Shown one piece after another: positions 1-9,330 of a stretch of DNA of 35,008 nucleotides. Each line of letters opens with the position of its first letter. The stretch's first letter is position 1. The stretch is from contig CAIXIP010000101.1 of the NCBI GenBank assembly GCA_903919535.1, positions 1 to 35,008 on the forward strand, in the 5' to 3' direction. The position numbers and the translations under genes are program-made. The stretch is from an uncultured Bacteroidota bacterium. GTDB lineage: Bacteria; Bacteroidota; Bacteroidia; 2-12-FULL-35-15. A model generated the notes under the pieces. That model was not told the DNA's origin, searched no databases, and saw only the letters and a program-made list of their open reading frames with translations.

Positions 1-581
1 AATTTTTTCGCATTTTCTGCGGTGTAAGTATTACCCGGCAAAAAGAAGTTGTCCATTGGTCGTATGTCATTGATGGAATAAATAGCGCCATCTTTTTCCA
101 AATAACAATAAAAATGTGCTTCCGGTTCATATTTTGTGCCATTCGCTTCGTCATTCATTTGCATAGAATATACAAAACCGTTTGCCTCATCAATAATCGC
201 TTTGCCATCTTTATAAGAAGTGGTATTTTTTATTGTAAGGCTTTTATCTGATTCAATACCTTCTTTTACAGTACTAATGGCAAGGCTAGTTGAAACTGTG
301 ATGGTATATGCGTCATTTAATTTGATGTCAACTCCGCCATTTCCATTTTTTTCCATTTTGGCATCTTTGGGTAAATTAACAATTACAGGAACCATTGTTG
401 AAATGGCACTTAAATCTGTTGCAACCCAAGAGCTAGGATCAATATTGATAACTGGTGCTGTTGTTGTTTCGCTTGTACTTGTAGTACTTTCGGCAGTTGT
501 GTTTTTTGTTTCTGTTGATCCTCCGCAAGAGGATAGGAAAAATAATGCTGCTACTGAAATGCTTGTCAAATAGTGTTTCAT
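1..581 (-). CDS. Putative lipoprotein, 3' end outside the window
   Basis: An open frame starts at the ATG at 579-581 on the minus strand and stays open to the left edge, giving at least 193 residues. The N-terminus is a short hydrophobic signal with the lipobox LSSC, so Cys19 should be lipidated by signal peptidase II. It is followed by a Thr/Ser/Glu-rich linker to about residue 42 and then a mixed alpha/beta region with no motif I recognise. The absence of stops, the lipobox and the sensible composition make this much better than the antisense frame at 220-573. The function is unknown; the protein is probably envelope-anchored. The gene lies downstream of the NHL protein on the same strand with a 117-bp gap, so co-transcription is possible but not shown. 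Confidence 0.75.
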   Translation of the reverse strand, partial: MKHYLTSISVAALFFLSSCGGSTETKNTTAESTTSTSETTTAPVINIDPSSWVATDLSAISTMVPVIVNLPKDAKMEKNGNGGVDIKLNDAYTITVSTSLAISTVKEGIESDKSLTIKNTTSYKDGKAIIDEANGFVYSMQMNDEANGTKYEPEAHFYCYLEKDGAIYSINDIRPMDNFFLPGNTYTAENAKK

Positions 582-698
582 AATTTTTTGTTTTTAGGAT
601 GAATGATTTTTTGTGTTATTATTTATTTTACTTATTTCGTTCTTCTGTTTCACTTTGCTTTTCTAACAGCTAATGATTAAGCTATTATTAACAGTTCA

Positions 699-2048
699 TT
701 AATGGGTAACTACAATTTTTTGTTTGATTAGTTGATTATTATTCAACCCGAAAATAAAATATATTCCATTACTTAACTCTTTTGCAGTAATGTTGTAATT
801 GTTGTTTGAATTTAATTTTACAGCTTGAATTGTTTGCCCTAATTCATTAATTATGAAGAAAATTCCTTCAGTTGTTGATTGAATTGTAAACACTCCATTG
901 TTTGGGTTTGGATAAATGCTTAGCGTTGGGCTGTTCTGTTTTAATTGATTGCTGCTAGTAGTTAAAGCGTTAACTTTACGGATGCGTTGGTTTCGAAAAT
1001 CCGAAATATACATGTTGCCAATAACATCAAACGCAACGCAATTTGGACCTTGTAATTGAGCATTGACAGCAAGGCTTCCGTCTCCACTAAATCCGGAAAT
1101 GCCTGTACCTGCTTCGGTTGATATAATTCCTGCAGTATTTATTTTGCGTACACGGTTATTGTCGGTATCACCAAAATATAGATTCCCCGATTTATCAAAT
1201 GTGAGTCCACTTGGATAGTATAATGTTGCACTAGTGGCAAGACCACCGTCTCCATTAAAACCAACAGCACCCGTACCAGCAATGGTAGAAATGATTCCAT
1301 CTGTATTTATTTTTCTAATCCGCTGATTGTCGCAAAAATAAACATTGCCGGCAGTATCAACAGTAATGCTACTTGGCCCGTAAATGTTGGCGTTAATTGC
1401 CAGGCCGGCATCGCCACTGAAGCCCTGGGTTCCTGTTCCGGCAATAGTTGAAATAATCCCAGCTGTATTGACTTTTCGAATTCGAAAGTTATTTCTATCC
1501 GAAATATACAAATTACCTGATGCGTCAAGAGCAATGCCAAGAGGAGCAAAAATAGTTGCGTTAGTCGCGAGTCCTGCATCTCCACTGTATCCGGAAACTC
1601 CAGTACCTACAACGGTTGAAATTATTCCAGCCGTATTAATTTTTCTAATGCGATGATTGCTTCCATCCGAAACATAGATATTGCCTATTGTGTCAATCGC
1701 AATAGCTTGAGGTATACTTATTTGTGCATTTGAAGCGGCTGCGCCATCTCCACTAAATCCGGCAACTCCTGTTCCTGCAATGGTTGAAATCAATCCGCTA
1801 GTAGTTATTTTTCGGATTCGATAATTCAGTGCATCAGCAATGTATAAATTACCGGCAGCGTCTGTCGTAATCATCACAGGGGTATTAAGTTGTGCGTTTA
1901 CAGCAGCGATGCCATCTCCATTGTAAGCAGCCACTCCTGTTCCTGCAATGGTATTGATAATTTGGGCAGTTGAATTCATTGAAAACAAGAAGCCTAGAGC
2001 TAAAATGAGAATATTTGTAATGTATTTTTTCATTCTTGTTTGTTTCAT
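699..2048 (-). CDS. NHL-repeat beta-propeller protein with T9SS type A sorting domain
   Basis: This is a secreted surface protein of 449 aa. The N-terminus is a signal peptide ending near STAQ (about residue 29). A second Met at residue 6 (start at 2033) also gives a good signal peptide and is a plausible true start. Residues about 30-365 are six tandem NHL-type repeats of about 55 residues, each with the pattern IAGTG-x-GDG, then GNLYIAD, then RIRK, which is the right number for one six-bladed propeller. The last ~75 residues begin with a YPNP motif and end in IVVTH, a typical T9SS type A C-terminal domain, so the protein is expected to be Sec-exported, moved through T9SS and then cleaved or anchored at the cell surface. 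The ligand is unknown. Two 16-bp direct repeats lie upstream of the start. Confidence 0.9.
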   Translation of the reverse strand: MKQTRMKKYITNILILALGFLFSMNSTAQIINTIAGTGVAAYNGDGIAAVNAQLNTPVMITTDAAGNLYIADALNYRIRKITTSGLISTIAGTGVAGFSGDGAAASNAQISIPQAIAIDTIGNIYVSDGSNHRIRKINTAGIISTVVGTGVSGYSGDAGLATNATIFAPLGIALDASGNLYISDRNNFRIRKVNTAGIISTIAGTGTQGFSGDAGLAINANIYGPSSITVDTAGNVYFCDNQRIRKINTDGIISTIAGTGAVGFNGDGGLATSATLYYPSGLTFDKSGNLYFGDTDNNRVRKINTAGIISTEAGTGISGFSGDGSLAVNAQLQGPNCVAFDVIGNMYISDFRNQRIRKVNALTTSSNQLKQNSPTLSIYPNPNNGVFTIQSTTEGIFFIINELGQTIQAVKLNSNNNYNITAKELSNGIYFIFGLNNNQLIKQKIVVTH

Positions 2049-2123
2049 GAATTTTTATTCTTAATTGTTTAATTATTTGAATGCAAAGGAACAGTTGTTA
2101 GCCTCGAAATAATAATATTATTG

Positions 2124-2139
2124 GGTGACAAAATGGGGG
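2124..2139. repeat. 16-bp direct repeat, copy 1
   Basis: GGTGACAAAATGGGGG on the plus strand. A copy with one mismatch lies at 2215-2230 in the same intergenic region, in the same orientation. This copy is 76-91 bp upstream of the annotated ATG of the NHL gene. Paired sites of this length in a promoter region suggest a regulator-binding site; that role is inference. Confidence 0.5.
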
Positions 2140-2214
2140 ACAGGTTGTAATTGATTGATATTCAGGTAAAAAAAAGAGAAGTAATGGGGATTCGGTCTTA
2201 GGAAAAAAATGTAT

Positions 2215-2230
2215 GGTGACAATATGGGGG
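2215..2230. repeat. 16-bp direct repeat, copy 2, running into a G8 tract
   Basis: GGTGACAATATGGGGG on the plus strand, 15 of 16 identical to the copy at 2124-2139 and starting 91 bp from it. The G run continues to eight bases (2226-2233). It lies just downstream of the stop codon of the TPR/HTH regulator and 167-182 bp upstream of the annotated NHL gene start. Confidence 0.5.
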
Positions 2231-2306
2231 GGGATAAATTTAAAAACAATGAAATCATCTGTTAAATTTTTCAGAAAAAAGATTAAAAAGAACAGAAAAT
2301 GGAGCA

Positions 2307-3983
2307 TTAATTTATGTCTAAAATGAATTTTGTTAGATTCTCGTTGGCATCTAGTTCAAATTTTTTCCTAATTCGATTGCGTGCTTTTTTTACGGAATCA
2401 GGAGTAATATTTAAAATATTTGCAATTTCTTTATTTCCTAAGTTACATCTTAGTAAAGCGCAAAGGCGTAATTCATTTCTAGTCAAGTCGGGAAACTCAA
2501 TTTTTAATTGATCAAAAAAATCTTTATAGACTAAATTAAAATTCGTGATAAACTCCTCCCAATATTCATTTGGGTCAAGGTTTTCTTTGATTGTTGTTAG
2601 TATATGTTCTGCTGAAGAAACTTGAGGATTTGTGCTTGTAGTCTTCATTTCATCAACTTGCTCCTGCAGTTTATCTAACAATCGCGTTTTTTCCTTAAGA
2701 AGATTGGTGTAGTTTGTTAGCTTTTCCTGCTTGAGTTGAACAACGACTTCTAAATTTTGTGTTTCAAGTTGATTCCTTTCTAATTCTTTTTGCGCTAGAT
2801 TTTGCGCCATTAAGTGCATTTCTTTATGTTTTTTTATATTTATTCGTTGTCTATTGATTAATAATAAAGCTAATAGACATACAAAAACAAGAATGCTGAT
2901 TAATAAATATTTTTTGTATTCCGCAATTTGATTTTCTTTTTTTAAAAGTATCAGTTCTTTTTCTTTTTTATCCACATCATATTTGATTTGCATCTCAGTA
3001 ATTTGCTTGCTTTTTGTTTCATTGAACAAACTATCTTTTGCAATAACATATTGTTTATAGTAATCAAGCGATAATTGCATTTGATTTTGCTTTTCATATA
3101 ATTCACTTAATGAATATTGAATCCCGGCAATTCCTTCCAAATCCTTAATTTCTATTGCACTTTTTAGTGCCATGAGCAAATATTCTTCAGCTTCTTTATA
3201 TTTATTTTGAAGCATATAAAGGTCACCAATATTGCCAAGATTAATTTCAATTCCTCTTTTATCGCCAAGCTCTTTCCTTATTGTTAAGGCATCCATAAAA
3301 TAACCTAACGCTTTGTCATAATTACCTTGTTTGCAATACACAATTCCAACGTTGTTAAGATTAATTGATTTTTCCCGATTGTTTTTTTGTTCTTCGTTTA
3401 AACTAATACATTTAAAATAGTATTTTAATGCATTATTGTAATCGCCCTTAAGGTTAAATATGTTGCCAATATTGCCAAGATGAAGAGCAACGCCTTCTTT
3501 GTCATTTAATTCTTCAGCAATGCGTAATGCCTTTTCGTAGTATTCCAATGCTTTTGGGTAGTCGCTTTGATCGTTGTATACTAGACCGATATTGCCAAGG
3601 ATACTTGAAATACTTTTTTTATTAGCAATTTCTTCATTTATTTTAAGCGCTTTAAAATAATGCTCCAACGCTTTCGAATAATTGCCTTGATAGTAATAAA
3701 CATGTCCAATATTATTTAAGGAGTTCGCGCTGCCTTTAAAGTAGAATGTTTGTTCTGAAAGTTTTAATGCTTGTTTAGCAAATACAAGGGCATTCTCATA
3801 ATTTCCAATATCTAATGATTTTGTACTTAAATTATTTAGAATGTTAATTTTTGAGCTATCTTCTTTTGTAGTGTTAAGGAGAATTTGTATTGAATCTGTT
3901 TTTTGATATTGAGCGAAAGATTGTTTACCTCCAATTATAAAAATTGCGGCAAGTGCTATTAATACGAAACGGGTAGGATTCAT
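2307..3983 (-). CDS. Membrane-anchored TPR regulator with LuxR-like HTH
   Basis: This 558-aa protein has an N-terminal signal sequence (residues 1-24) and seven TPR units spaced 40 residues apart (about 45-320, many with LGNIG and YDKALxYY motifs). A single transmembrane helix follows at about 359-377, then a charged coiled coil (about 385-448) and a C-terminal helix-turn-helix (about 498-548, with LTRNELRLCALL and NKEIANILNITPDSVKKARNRIRKK). This architecture is common in Bacteroidota as a one-component regulator. The predicted topology puts the TPRs in the periplasm and the DNA-binding domain in the cytoplasm. The target genes are unknown; the downstream NHL gene, with repeated sites in front of it, is a candidate. 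The gene stands behind the nuo terminator, so it is probably transcribed on its own. The stop overlaps a downstream ATG (TAATG), but that frame does not look coding. Confidence 0.88.
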   Translation of the reverse strand: MNPTRFVLIALAAIFIIGGKQSFAQYQKTDSIQILLNTTKEDSSKINILNNLSTKSLDIGNYENALVFAKQALKLSEQTFYFKGSANSLNNIGHVYYYQGNYSKALEHYFKALKINEEIANKKSISSILGNIGLVYNDQSDYPKALEYYEKALRIAEELNDKEGVALHLGNIGNIFNLKGDYNNALKYYFKCISLNEEQKNNREKSINLNNVGIVYCKQGNYDKALGYFMDALTIRKELGDKRGIEINLGNIGDLYMLQNKYKEAEEYLLMALKSAIEIKDLEGIAGIQYSLSELYEKQNQMQLSLDYYKQYVIAKDSLFNETKSKQITEMQIKYDVDKKEKELILLKKENQIAEYKKYLLISILVFVCLLALLLINRQRINIKKHKEMHLMAQNLAQKELERNQLETQNLEVVVQLKQEKLTNYTNLLKEKTRLLDKLQEQVDEMKTTSTNPQVSSAEHILTTIKENLDPNEYWEEFITNFNLVYKDFFDQLKIEFPDLTRNELRLCALLRCNLGNKEIANILNITPDSVKKARNRIRKKFELDANENLTKFILDIN

Positions 3984-4000
3984 GGTTTTTTGAATAGAAT

Positions 4001-4008
4001 CAAATATA
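4001..4008 (-). promoter_or_regulatory. Possible -7 element for the TPR regulator
   Basis: On the minus strand this reads TATATTTG, matching the Bacteroidota -7 consensus TAnnTTTG. It is 18-25 bp upstream of the ATG at 3983. No clear TTG -33 element sits at the right distance, so this is a weak call. Confidence 0.3.
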
Positions 4009-4050
4009 TAGTTTTTCTATCGATTTTCCCCCTTAGGTAAAATGCCATAA

Positions 4051-4078
4051 AAAAGGCTTCGCAATTGCGAAGCCTTTT
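4051..4078 (-). terminator. Intrinsic terminator of the nuo operon
   Basis: A perfect 28-bp palindrome with arms AAAAGGCTTCGCAA and TTGCGAAGCCTTTT. It has a GC-rich core and is flanked by A/T runs, so minus-strand RNA would have a hairpin followed by a U tract. It lies 20 bp past the nuoN stop and separates nuo from the TPR regulator. Confidence 0.88.
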
Positions 4079-4098
4079 ATTTTTTATTCTATTGTTTA

Positions 4099-5469
4099 CT
4101 ATAATAATCCGATAAGATAATCAGGGAACAATCCGAGAGCGAGGATTAATATTGCAACAAGTGCCAATAATAATTTATGATTTGTTTGAACTTCAATTTC
4201 TTCGCCTTTTCCTTCTTTGAAATACATGGCAATGATTATTTTAAAATAATAATACACACCTACCAAAGATGCGATAATTGCTACCATCACCAAGCCTGCA
4301 TATCCAGCTTGGAATGCTGCAGTGAAAATATAATATTTAGCAAAGAATCCTGCTGTTGGTGGAATACCTGCTAATGAAAGCAATGCAACAGTCATTACAA
4401 ATGCTAAAAAAGGATTTGATTTTCCTAAGCCATTGAACGTATCTGTATTGATAGTATCTTTTGCTTTACTTACAATATTTAAAATGCAGAATGTTCCGAT
4501 AGAACCAATTGAATAAGCAGCAGTATAAAATAAAATAGCGCTGTTCGAATATTTATTTCCAGCTAATAATGCTAATAACATGTATCCGGCATGTGCCACA
4601 CTTGAGTATGCTAACATTCGTTTTGTATTTGTCTGCAACACTGCCGTGATGTTACCAACCAACAATGTTAATGCAGCCATTACCCAAAGAATGTTTACCC
4701 AAGTATTGCTAACGTCAGCAAAAGTTGTAGAGAATAAGCGTAAGAATGCTGCAAAAGCTGCAGTTTTAACAATTGTAGCCATGATTGCTGTAACAACCGT
4801 TGGTGCTCCCTGATAAACGTCCGGTGCCCAAAAGTGAAAAGGTGCAGCTGATACTTTAAATGCTAAACCAATCAACATCAATAAAACTCCTGCATAAAAT
4901 ATTGCAGGAACAGTTGCTTGATGAGATGAAATAAATGTTTTGATTTCTATTAGATCAAAAGAGCCGGTTGATCCGTAGATCAATGCAACACCAAACAATA
5001 AAAACCCTGTGGCAAAGGAGCCCATTATTAAATATTTGAATGCAGCTTCATTTGAAGAAAGGTCAGTTTTATTACTTCCAGCTAAAACATACATGGAAAT
5101 AGAAAGAATTTCGATACCCAAAAACAACATGGTCATATTGGTGTATGAAACCATAATGACAGCACCTACCAAAGCAAATAAGACCAAAGCAAAATGGTCG
5201 GCTTGGCTTGTTTCTTCCTTGAAAAAGCTTTCGGACATTAAGAACCATAAGAATGCAATCACTAAAATTACGGATGTAAATGCAACAGCATAATTATCGT
5301 AACGCATCATATTAAAATACAATACATTGGTGTCCCAATCGAAAATATTTAATACAAATGTGGTGATCAATCCTATCAATACTAAAGGATATAATAATTT
5401 CTTAAAGCTGAAAATCTCAGCTAACAATGAAATTACACCTAATGAAGAAAGTAATACTAATGCTTTCAT
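4099..5469 (-). CDS. nuoN: NADH-quinone oxidoreductase subunit N
   Basis: This is an antiporter-like, proton-pumping membrane subunit of complex I, 456 aa and highly hydrophobic, consistent with about 13-14 transmembrane helices. Conserved features are the lysine-bearing segment around AFKVSAAPFHFWAPDVYQGAP, a further Lys in IVKTAAF, and KRMLAYSSVAHAGY. These belong to the proton_antipo_M family, and the position as last gene of the nuo cluster identifies it as NuoN. It follows nuoM after a 90-bp gap, the largest within the operon, and ends 20 bp before the terminator. The length is normal for the family. Confidence 0.96.
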   Translation of the reverse strand: MKALVLLSSLGVISLLAEIFSFKKLLYPLVLIGLITTFVLNIFDWDTNVLYFNMMRYDNYAVAFTSVILVIAFLWFLMSESFFKEETSQADHFALVLFALVGAVIMVSYTNMTMLFLGIEILSISMYVLAGSNKTDLSSNEAAFKYLIMGSFATGFLLFGVALIYGSTGSFDLIEIKTFISSHQATVPAIFYAGVLLMLIGLAFKVSAAPFHFWAPDVYQGAPTVVTAIMATIVKTAAFAAFLRLFSTTFADVSNTWVNILWVMAALTLLVGNITAVLQTNTKRMLAYSSVAHAGYMLLALLAGNKYSNSAILFYTAAYSIGSIGTFCILNIVSKAKDTINTDTFNGLGKSNPFLAFVMTVALLSLAGIPPTAGFFAKYYIFTAAFQAGYAGLVMVAIIASLVGVYYYFKIIIAMYFKEGKGEEIEVQTNHKLLLALVAILILALGLFPDYLIGLL

Positions 5470-5559
5470 AGAGCCCTTCTATTTCCCAAAACAGGAAAAA
5501 TTTTAAATTAAATTTATATTTTTCATTTTCGTCAATTACTCTTTTCTATACCGAAAAGA

Positions 5560-7014
5560 TTAATGGGCGATGCTACTTAACAACTTCTCAATTGCCGGTC
5601 CGGATATATCTAACAACGGTTTCGGATAAACACCAAAAGCAATAATTGCAGTACAAAGAATAATCAAAACTGCTTTCTCACTCCCTGCTAAAGGGGCAAA
5701 AGTTGAGGTGATAGAATTGGTCTCCCCAAGCATAATTGATTGATAACTGCGCAACATATAAACTGCTCCTAATATCACAGATAATCCTGCGAAAGCTGCT
5801 ATCCAAACGTTGTATTGATATACACCATTCAATAATAAAAATTCTCCAACAAATCCGTTAGTTAATGGCAATGCCACACTTCCTAGCAATACAAATAAAA
5901 ACAATACTGCAAATTGTGGATTTACATTTCTGATACCACCTAATGCTGCGATTTCACGAGTGCCAGTGCGTTTTTGAATTAGATCAGCAATGAAGAATAA
6001 GCCAACCACATTTACACCATGACTTAACATTTGCACCATTCCACCCTGCAAACCTTGAATATTCATAGCTAAAATACCTGCTGAAATTAAACCAACGTGG
6101 GCGATAGAAGAATATGCAATTAATCGTTTAAAATCTTTTTGTGTGATTGCAATTATTGATGCATAAACAATTCCGATAGAGGAAAGAATAATAGCTACAT
6201 GTCCCCATTCTCCAACACCTAATGGTGCAAGTGGTAACAACCAGCGTATTAATCCATAAGTTCCCATTTTAAGCATGATACCTGAAAGCATCATTGTGCC
6301 TTGTGCTGGCGCCACAGTGTATGTGTCGGGCTGCCAAGTATGGAAAGGGAATATTGGCATTTTAATAGCGAAAGCCATAAACATTGCGATGAATACATAG
6401 CCTTGATGAGTAGCATCTAAAGCTTGTCCAGCTTTATAAAGTGCAGCAATATTGAATGAGTGAAGTCCTTCTGTGTGTTGATATAAATAGATCAAGCCTC
6501 CAAGCATTACCAAGCTACCAGCTAAGGTGTAAACAAAAAATTTGAAAGTGATCTTTGCTCTGTTTTCTCCGCCCCAAAGTAAGCAGATGAAATAAATTGG
6601 AATCAATGCTAATTCCCAGAACACATAAAACAAAAATCCATCAAGTGAAACAAATACGCCAATCAGTGCCATTTGCATTGCAAGAATCAATGAATAAAAT
6701 ATAGCAGGATTTTTGTATTCGGTTTTAAATGAAGTAAGAATAATAATTGGAACAAGGAATGTGGTAAGTAAGACCATCAACATAGAAATTCCATCAATAC
6801 CAACATGGAAGCTAATTCCTAATGAGTTGATCCATGGGAAAATTGCTTCAAATTGAACTTCGGCATTGTGCTGAAATTGTGTTAATGCAAAAATTGAAAT
6901 TACAAATTCAACAATTGCAGCACCAAGTGCAATGTTTTTTACTTGCTCGCCTTTTACCGATAACAGCAATAATGCTGCAATCAGAGGGAAAAATATCAGT
7001 AGTAGAGTGATCAT
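5560..7014 (-). CDS. nuoM: NADH-quinone oxidoreductase subunit M
   Basis: This is the 484-aa antiporter-like membrane subunit of complex I. The essential glutamate segment FWELALIPIYF, the lysine/proline segment IKMPIFPFHTWQPDTYTVAP and the KRLIAYSSIAHVGL motif are all present, as in proton-translocating NuoM. The predicted structure is about 14 transmembrane helices with no large soluble part. It sits between nuoL (45-bp gap) and nuoN (90-bp gap) in the standard order and works as the middle proton channel of the membrane arm. Confidence 0.97.
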   Translation of the reverse strand: MITLLLIFFPLIAALLLLSVKGEQVKNIALGAAIVEFVISIFALTQFQHNAEVQFEAIFPWINSLGISFHVGIDGISMLMVLLTTFLVPIIILTSFKTEYKNPAIFYSLILAMQMALIGVFVSLDGFLFYVFWELALIPIYFICLLWGGENRAKITFKFFVYTLAGSLVMLGGLIYLYQHTEGLHSFNIAALYKAGQALDATHQGYVFIAMFMAFAIKMPIFPFHTWQPDTYTVAPAQGTMMLSGIMLKMGTYGLIRWLLPLAPLGVGEWGHVAIILSSIGIVYASIIAITQKDFKRLIAYSSIAHVGLISAGILAMNIQGLQGGMVQMLSHGVNVVGLFFIADLIQKRTGTREIAALGGIRNVNPQFAVLFLFVLLGSVALPLTNGFVGEFLLLNGVYQYNVWIAAFAGLSVILGAVYMLRSYQSIMLGETNSITSTFAPLAGSEKAVLIILCTAIIAFGVYPKPLLDISGPAIEKLLSSIAH

Positions 7015-7059
7015 ATAAATAAATTCTAAATTCTAATTCTTAAATTTTTATTATTCAAC

Positions 7060-8958
7060 TTACATTATTCGTGTAAGTAATATTAGCACAATGCTTATTA
7101 CCATTACGAAAATATATAAACCAATATTACCGGTTTGTGCAAGACGAATTACGCTACTTGTTCTATTTACAAGGCTTCCAACACCGTTTACAATTCCATC
7201 TACTAATTGATTATCAACAACCTTGTGTAAGGCATCGGAAATAAAGTTCAATGGTTTTGTAATTAAGTTTTCATATAACTCATCCACCCAATATTTCTTG
7301 TAGATCATGTTATGTAATGGTTGTAATTCTTCAGATTCTTCAGCAGGAAGAGTTTCTTTTACGATATACATATTGTATGCAATATAGATACCTATAATCA
7401 TAACAATAGTAGCTGCGATCATTAATGCATATTCGGTATTGTGCGATAAATGATGAACAATACGGAATGATGAATCTTCAAAAACCGGACTTAAAAATTC
7501 TTCCAGAAAATGTGTGCCGCCTAAAGCTGCCGGAATACCAACGAAACCACCAACAATAGAAAGAGCAGCCAATATTATTAATGGAATGGTCATGCTTTTT
7601 GGTGATTCATGCAAATGATGTTCTTGTTCGTGTGTACCTCTGAAGCTTTTTCTAAAAGTCAAGAAATATAAACGGAACATATAAAATGTGGTCATTAATG
7701 CTGCTAGAATTCCTAATGCGTAGAATAATTTATTGTGTTCAAAAGCACCGGCTAAAATTTCATCTTTCGAAAAGAAACCTGAAAAAGGAAAACATCCAGC
7801 TATGGCTAATGTTCCAATTAAGAAGGTTGCATGGGTAACCGGAATGTGTTTTTTCAATCCTCCCATTCTACGAATGTCTTGTTCGCCACTCATTGCATGA
7901 ATAACACTACCAGCACCAAGAAATAATAATGCTTTGAAAAATGCGTGTGTCATCACATGAAACACCGCACCTGTATAAGCGCCAACACCCAATGCAAGGA
8001 ACATAAACCCTAATTGTGAAACCGTAGAATAAGCTAATACTTTTTTAATATCGTTTTGTGCCAAGCCAATTGTGGCAGCGAATAATGCAGTACAAACTCC
8101 AATAATTGCTACTACTTCCATCGTGAAAGGTGAAAGAGTAAATAAAATGTTTGAACGAGCAATCATATAAATACCTGCGGTAACCATTGTTGCAGCATGG
8201 ATCAATGCTGATACAGGAGTTGGGCCAGCCATTGCATCAGGTAACCAGGTAAATAATGGAATTTGAGCACTTTTACCAATTGCACCAACAAATAATAACA
8301 ATGTAATTGCAGTTAATGTCGGGTTGCCTGAAGCCAAATTTTTTGCTTGCATAAATACATCGTGGTAACCGATGCTACCAAATGTTACAAATATTAAAAT
8401 GATACCTAATAAGAAACCTAAGTCACCAATACGGTTCATAATAAATGCTTTTTTTGCAGCATTGTTGTAAGCTGTGTTTTTGAACCAGAAGCCAATTAAT
8501 AGATAAGAACATAATCCAACACCTTCCCAGCCAACAAACATAATCAGGTAGTTAGATCCCAATACTAAAAGTAACATAAAGAAGATGAACAGATTCAAGT
8601 AAGCAAAGAAGCGTGCAAATCCTTCGTCATGACTCATGTATCCAACAGAATAAACATGAATTAAAAAGCCAATTCCTGTTACAATTAATAAAAACAAGGA
8701 AGAAAGAGGATCAATTAAAAAGGAAAAAGGAATAGAAAGTTTACCTGCTGAAATCCAATTAAATAAATCAATGGTAAAGGATTTTTCAACCTTACCCGTT
8801 AATTCAAAAAATATTCCCAACGCTATTGCGAATGCTCCAAATACTGAACCAGAGCCAATGATGCCAACCAATCCTTTTGATAATTGTTTCCCAAACAAAC
8901 CGATAATTACAAAACCGATTAATGGAAGAAGCGGAACTAACCAAACTAAATTTATCAT
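7060..8958 (-). CDS. nuoL: NADH-quinone oxidoreductase subunit L
   Basis: This is the distal, largest antiporter-like subunit of complex I, 632 aa. The motifs VGWEGVGLCSYLLIGFW (conserved Glu), GKSAQIPLFTWLPDAMAGPT (Lys and proline-rich), and KKVLAYSTVSQLGFM are intact. The C-terminal region (about 545-632) is consistent with the long lateral amphipathic helix and a final membrane anchor typical of NuoL. A His/Glu-rich patch lies in the loop near residues 442-450. It is 39 bp downstream of nuoK and 45 bp upstream of nuoM. Confidence 0.97.
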   Translation of the reverse strand: MINLVWLVPLLPLIGFVIIGLFGKQLSKGLVGIIGSGSVFGAFAIALGIFFELTGKVEKSFTIDLFNWISAGKLSIPFSFLIDPLSSLFLLIVTGIGFLIHVYSVGYMSHDEGFARFFAYLNLFIFFMLLLVLGSNYLIMFVGWEGVGLCSYLLIGFWFKNTAYNNAAKKAFIMNRIGDLGFLLGIILIFVTFGSIGYHDVFMQAKNLASGNPTLTAITLLLFVGAIGKSAQIPLFTWLPDAMAGPTPVSALIHAATMVTAGIYMIARSNILFTLSPFTMEVVAIIGVCTALFAATIGLAQNDIKKVLAYSTVSQLGFMFLALGVGAYTGAVFHVMTHAFFKALLFLGAGSVIHAMSGEQDIRRMGGLKKHIPVTHATFLIGTLAIAGCFPFSGFFSKDEILAGAFEHNKLFYALGILAALMTTFYMFRLYFLTFRKSFRGTHEQEHHLHESPKSMTIPLIILAALSIVGGFVGIPAALGGTHFLEEFLSPVFEDSSFRIVHHLSHNTEYALMIAATIVMIIGIYIAYNMYIVKETLPAEESEELQPLHNMIYKKYWVDELYENLITKPLNFISDALHKVVDNQLVDGIVNGVGSLVNRTSSVIRLAQTGNIGLYIFVMVISIVLILLTRIM

Positions 8959-8997
8959 ACTTATTTATTTTTTATAATCAGAATTTGATTCTGAATA

Positions 8998-9315
8998 CTA
9001 CCATTTTAATTTATTCAAAATATTTATGTCCGTTGATTTTGTATTGCGATACACCATCATCAAAATTGCAAGTCCTACAGCAACTTCTGCGGCAGCAACT
9101 GCCATAATGAAGAATACAAAAACCTGTCCTTTGCTATCTGATAAATAGCTTGAAAATGCTACTAACAATAAATTTATTGCATTTAACATTAATTCTATAG
9201 ACATAAAAATAATAATTGCATTTCGTCTGAAAAGCACCCCTAGCACACCAATTGTGAAAAGCACAGTGCTTAACAACAGATACCAGTTAATTGGAATTAT
9301 TTGTATTGCTGACAT
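8998..9315 (-). CDS. nuoK: NADH-quinone oxidoreductase subunit K
   Basis: A small membrane subunit of complex I, 105 aa with three predicted helices. The segment [18 protein letters not shown] carries the conserved glutamate in helix 2, and a second acidic residue sits in [13 protein letters not shown] in helix 3; both belong to the central proton relay. The length is normal (about 100 aa). It lies 15 bp after nuoJ and 39 bp before nuoL. Confidence 0.96.
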   Translation of the reverse strand: MSAIQIIPINWYLLLSTVLFTIGVLGVLFRRNAIIIFMSIELMLNAINLLLVAFSSYLSDSKGQVFVFFIMAVAAAEVAVGLAILMMVYRNTKSTDINILNKLKW

Positions 9316-9330
9316 ATTTTAAATTTCAAA

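Noticed and set aside
220-573. Plus-strand open frame of 117 codons
   Set aside because: It is antisense to a better frame with a lipobox signal peptide (start 581, minus) that explains the same DNA.
2098-2307. 69-codon minus-strand frame whose ATG overlaps the stop of the TPR regulator (TAATG)
   Set aside because: The product is a low-complexity Phe/Leu/Ile string typical of AT-rich spacer DNA, and the frame runs over both direct repeats. The overlap is probably chance.
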